A stretch of DNA of 26,462 bases from a virus, in IMG/VR virus record IMGVR_UViG_3300041964_000051, positions 1-26,462 of that record. One strand, given 5' to 3'. Below are positions 24,881-26,462 of this stretch, in pieces. Every line of letters begins with the position of its first letter. Position 1 is the first letter of the stretch. The notes under the pieces were generated by a model that saw only the letters and a program-made list of their open reading frames with translations, had not been told where the DNA came from and made no database searches. A program made the translations under genes and the position numbers.

Positions 24881-25182
24881 ATAATTTCTGTTAAAGATAT
24901 AAAGATGCGATCGCTCAAATACACCGTTGCCGCCTACCAGCTTGCTAGCCTCACAAGTTTAGACCCCCTAAAGAGAGATTAGTAGATAATCGGTGCCCAG
25001 TCCCTTCAGCGTTTGAGTTTTATTTATTGAGGGTTACCCTATCCCTTTCTGTACAGCATTTGAAGGAGTCATTGATCTGTATACTAAAACGCCGCTATCT
25101 CAGGTGCGGCTACCACTGGTTGAGCGATCGCACTTTTATTCTACGCCAGCGAAGTGCGATCGCTCTGAGCGCTGTACTATTG
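24881..25182. other. 302-base intergenic stretch between small minus-strand genes
   Basis: I see no convincing gene here. A 25-codon reading frame starts at 24905 but has no supporting context. AGGGTTACCCT near 25031 is a near-palindrome. A strong hairpin lies at 25122-25165 and is listed separately. Confidence 0.6.
25122..25165 (-). terminator. Hairpin built from two HIP1-containing arms
   Basis: GAGCGATCGCACTT (25122-25135) and AAGTGCGATCGCTC (25152-25165) form a perfect 14-base stem with a 16-base loop. It lies 17 bases beyond the stop of the minus-strand gene at 25183, so it would cap that transcript. No U-run follows, so termination would be of the weaker type. Both arms contain the full GCGATCGC octamer. 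Confidence 0.5.
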
Positions 25183-25419
25183 TCAACCTTTGGCAACGAT
25201 AGGGTTGTCGATCGCGATTACTTCTTTGCTGTCTGTCCAAGTTATCAAGCCGCGCACCGTTCTTTCTAAAACCTCAGACCGACTTACACCACCAAGCGCT
25301 GCGCCTTTATCTTCCAAAAGATCCCAGGCGCGATCGGTCAAGATAAGATTTCTTCGTTTCTTTAGCTCGTCCCAATCTACGGGAACGCCTTTAATCCTTC
25401 TGGGGCGTGGGTTTGTCAT
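25183..25419 (-). CDS. Ribbon-helix-helix-like small regulator
   Basis: The 78-residue product reads MTNPRPRRIKGVPVDWDELK, then KRRNLILTDRAWDLLEDKGA, then LGGVSRSEVLERTVRGLITW. A basic beta strand (RRNLILTDRAWDLL) followed by SRSEVLERTVRG is the pattern of RHH / CopG-type DNA-binding proteins. It is divergent from the recombinase-like gene, and its start codon overlaps the -35 box of that gene's promoter, so it may repress it. No toxin partner is seen next to it. Confidence 0.65.
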   Translation of the reverse strand: MTNPRPRRIKGVPVDWDELKKRRNLILTDRAWDLLEDKGAALGGVSRSEVLERTVRGLITWTDSKEVIAIDNPIVAKG

Positions 25420-25441
25420 GTACGTATGTGCAAGCTATAAT
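25413..25441 (+). promoter_or_regulatory. Sigma-70-type promoter of the GIY-YIG/recombinase gene
   Basis: TTGTCA (25413-25418) and TATAAT (25436-25441) are separated by exactly 17 bases, one mismatch from full consensus. The expected start near 25448 leaves only about 7 bases before ATG 25455 and about 22 before ATG 25470. The spacer contains TACGTATGTG, and related GTATGTAAGTATAT follows, which might be operator material. It is the best promoter in the window. Confidence 0.7.
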
Positions 25442-25454
25442 TGTATGTAAGTAT

Positions 25455-26369
25455 ATGATAACTCAGAACATGAATATTGACGATCTAGAGATTGAAAGCC
25501 TCCCTAGCGTAGATATGGCAAGTTTGCATTTGCTTCCTGCGGCTCCAGGTGTGTATTTTGCGGCTGATGACAACAAGGTTGTTCATTACGTTGGTTTAGC
25601 AACTGATTTGCGTCAGCGGTGGGAAATGGGTCACAACAGGGGTGTCGCCTTAGCTTTGATCCAAGGTATTCGTATTTATTATTTGATCGAAGTGCCAAGT
25701 CGTATTGCGGCTATAGAAAGTCAAGCTATTCTCCGATTTAAGCCAGTGCTTAATATTTGGGTGCCGAAAGAAAACAAAGATTATTTAGAGCAAAAATATC
25801 AAGATCCCACAGTAGTAAGAGCCAAAATAAGAAGCGTAGCAGTCCGATCGTGTAAAGGTCGTTTGAGACTGGTATGGACTTGGAGAGGCAAACGATTTTT
25901 CTTTGTGCTCAAAATGGATGACACGTTGATGAACCGCGCAGCCGCGCAAATACTAGCATCAACAATCGCGCTTGATATAGCTAAAGGTTCGTTCGATCCC
26001 ACACTGGCTAAGTATCAACAAGATCAAATCGACAAAGACCACTTGACCGCTTCAAGCCTTTTACTTGCCTTTCAGGAGCACAAAAAAGAAGTGGTTTCAA
26101 AAGCGACACTAAGTAAATACAAAGCGCTGGAAAGCCATTTGACAAGCTTCTTTAACCATACTCCTGCACGATCTGTAACGGCTGGGAAGTCAAGAACTTT
26201 TACAGGATGGCTAGCGACAAAAATGACTCCCAGGAACGTCTACGACCGGATAACGATCCTCAATGCTTGCTGGGATTGGGCGATCGGGAAAGGTCTTGTT
26301 TCACTCAATCCTTGGGCAAAGGAGTTATCGCAACTTACTAAAGGGTTGTCGCAGTCAAATAAAACTTAA
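25455..26369 (+). CDS. GIY-YIG nuclease domain fused to the N-terminal part of a tyrosine recombinase
   Basis: 304 residues from ATG 25455 (ATG 25470 is also possible). Residues about 27-100 form a GIY-YIG domain: PGVYFAADDN with GVY at 32-34, HYVGL with YVG at 45-47, LRQRW with candidate Arg 53/55, the Glu in IESQAIL (88), and KPVLN with Asn 100. Residues about 125-180 (RSCKGRLRLVWTWRGKRFFF, TLAKYQQDQ) match the arm-binding domain, and about 190-295 (LSKYKALESHLTSFFNHTPA, WAIGKGLVSLNPW) the core-binding SAM-like domain, of phage integrases. The stop at 26367-26369 comes where the catalytic domain with the R..H-x-x-R..Y residues should begin; none of it is present in any frame up to 26462. 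It is either truncated or a DNA-binding nuclease in its own right. Confidence 0.75.
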   Translation: MITQNMNIDDLEIESLPSVDMASLHLLPAAPGVYFAADDNKVVHYVGLATDLRQRWEMGHNRGVALALIQGIRIYYLIEVPSRIAAIESQAILRFKPVLNIWVPKENKDYLEQKYQDPTVVRAKIRSVAVRSCKGRLRLVWTWRGKRFFFVLKMDDTLMNRAAAQILASTIALDIAKGSFDPTLAKYQQDQIDKDHLTASSLLLAFQEHKKEVVSKATLSKYKALESHLTSFFNHTPARSVTAGKSRTFTGWLATKMTPRNVYDRITILNACWDWAIGKGLVSLNPWAKELSQLTKGLSQSNKT

Positions 26370-26462
26370 GAGATGCGCGTGTGATCCAACAAAAACGTGA
26401 GCGCTACAATCTCATACTAATAAGCCTTCTAGGTCGCATATTCCTTTGATCGCACCGCAGAG

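Noticed and set aside
1-26462. tRNA genes, CRISPR arrays, insertion sequences and rRNA
   Set aside because: No cloverleaf, regularly spaced repeats, transposase motif or rRNA-like sequence was seen on reading both strands. The tandem repeats at 20387 are coding and have no spacers.
26370-26462. Continuation of the recombinase catalytic domain or an attachment site
   Set aside because: No frame carries catalytic-domain motifs; a short hydrophobic frame from GTG 26382 is too weak, and an attachment site cannot be recognised without the other prophage end.

Overview
The window is most likely part of a cyanobacterial prophage. The octamer GCGATCGC (HIP1, typical of cyanobacterial genomes) and its core CGATCG occur throughout, inside phage genes as well as between them, so the element is long adapted to such hosts. 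Gene order and protein motifs match the head half of a Mu-like phage: small and large terminase, a DUF935 (Mu gp29-like) portal, a MuF-type minor head protein, a gpG-like morphogenesis protein, a gpI-like protease/scaffold, a decoration protein, a capsid protein, gp35-, gp36- and gp37-position genes and a tail-tube-like protein.

Layout: 1-795 is a minus-strand operon (an iron-permease-like small membrane protein, broken; an 87-aa protein; a gene cut by the window edge). 920-11341 is the packaging, portal and minor-head block on the plus strand. 11322-11952 is a minus-strand island holding an XRE regulator and a partner, with an operator-like region at 11958-12022. 12060-16976 is the capsid and neck block. 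16983-24600 holds appendage and adhesin-like genes, including two large proteins that share a C-terminal module and one with 22-residue tandem repeats. 24698-25419 holds small minus-strand genes, one resembling a ribbon-helix-helix regulator. 25455-26369 is a GIY-YIG nuclease domain joined to the DNA-binding part of a tyrosine recombinase without its catalytic domain.

The most striking part is 4700-10789. Three virion-type proteins each end in a toxin-like enzyme domain: an ADP-ribosyltransferase after the portal, an inorganic-pyrophosphatase-like protein followed by a second ADP-ribosyltransferase, and a MuF protein ending in an HExxH metallopeptidase. Each is followed, abutting or overlapping, by a small unrecognised gene in the position expected for an immunity protein. 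Two of the three share a 23-residue four-cysteine linker that is identical in protein but differs by 26 synonymous changes in DNA. This looks like a modular, capsid-associated set of polymorphic effectors.

Many genes, above all at 376-10000, are broken by single-base indels. Most can be repaired by adding one base, several in homopolymers, and the protein motifs stay intact across them. Uncorrected sequencing error is therefore a serious alternative to real decay. Coordinates for broken genes span the whole reconstructed gene. No tape measure, tail sheath, replication, lysis or repressor-class module was recognised here.
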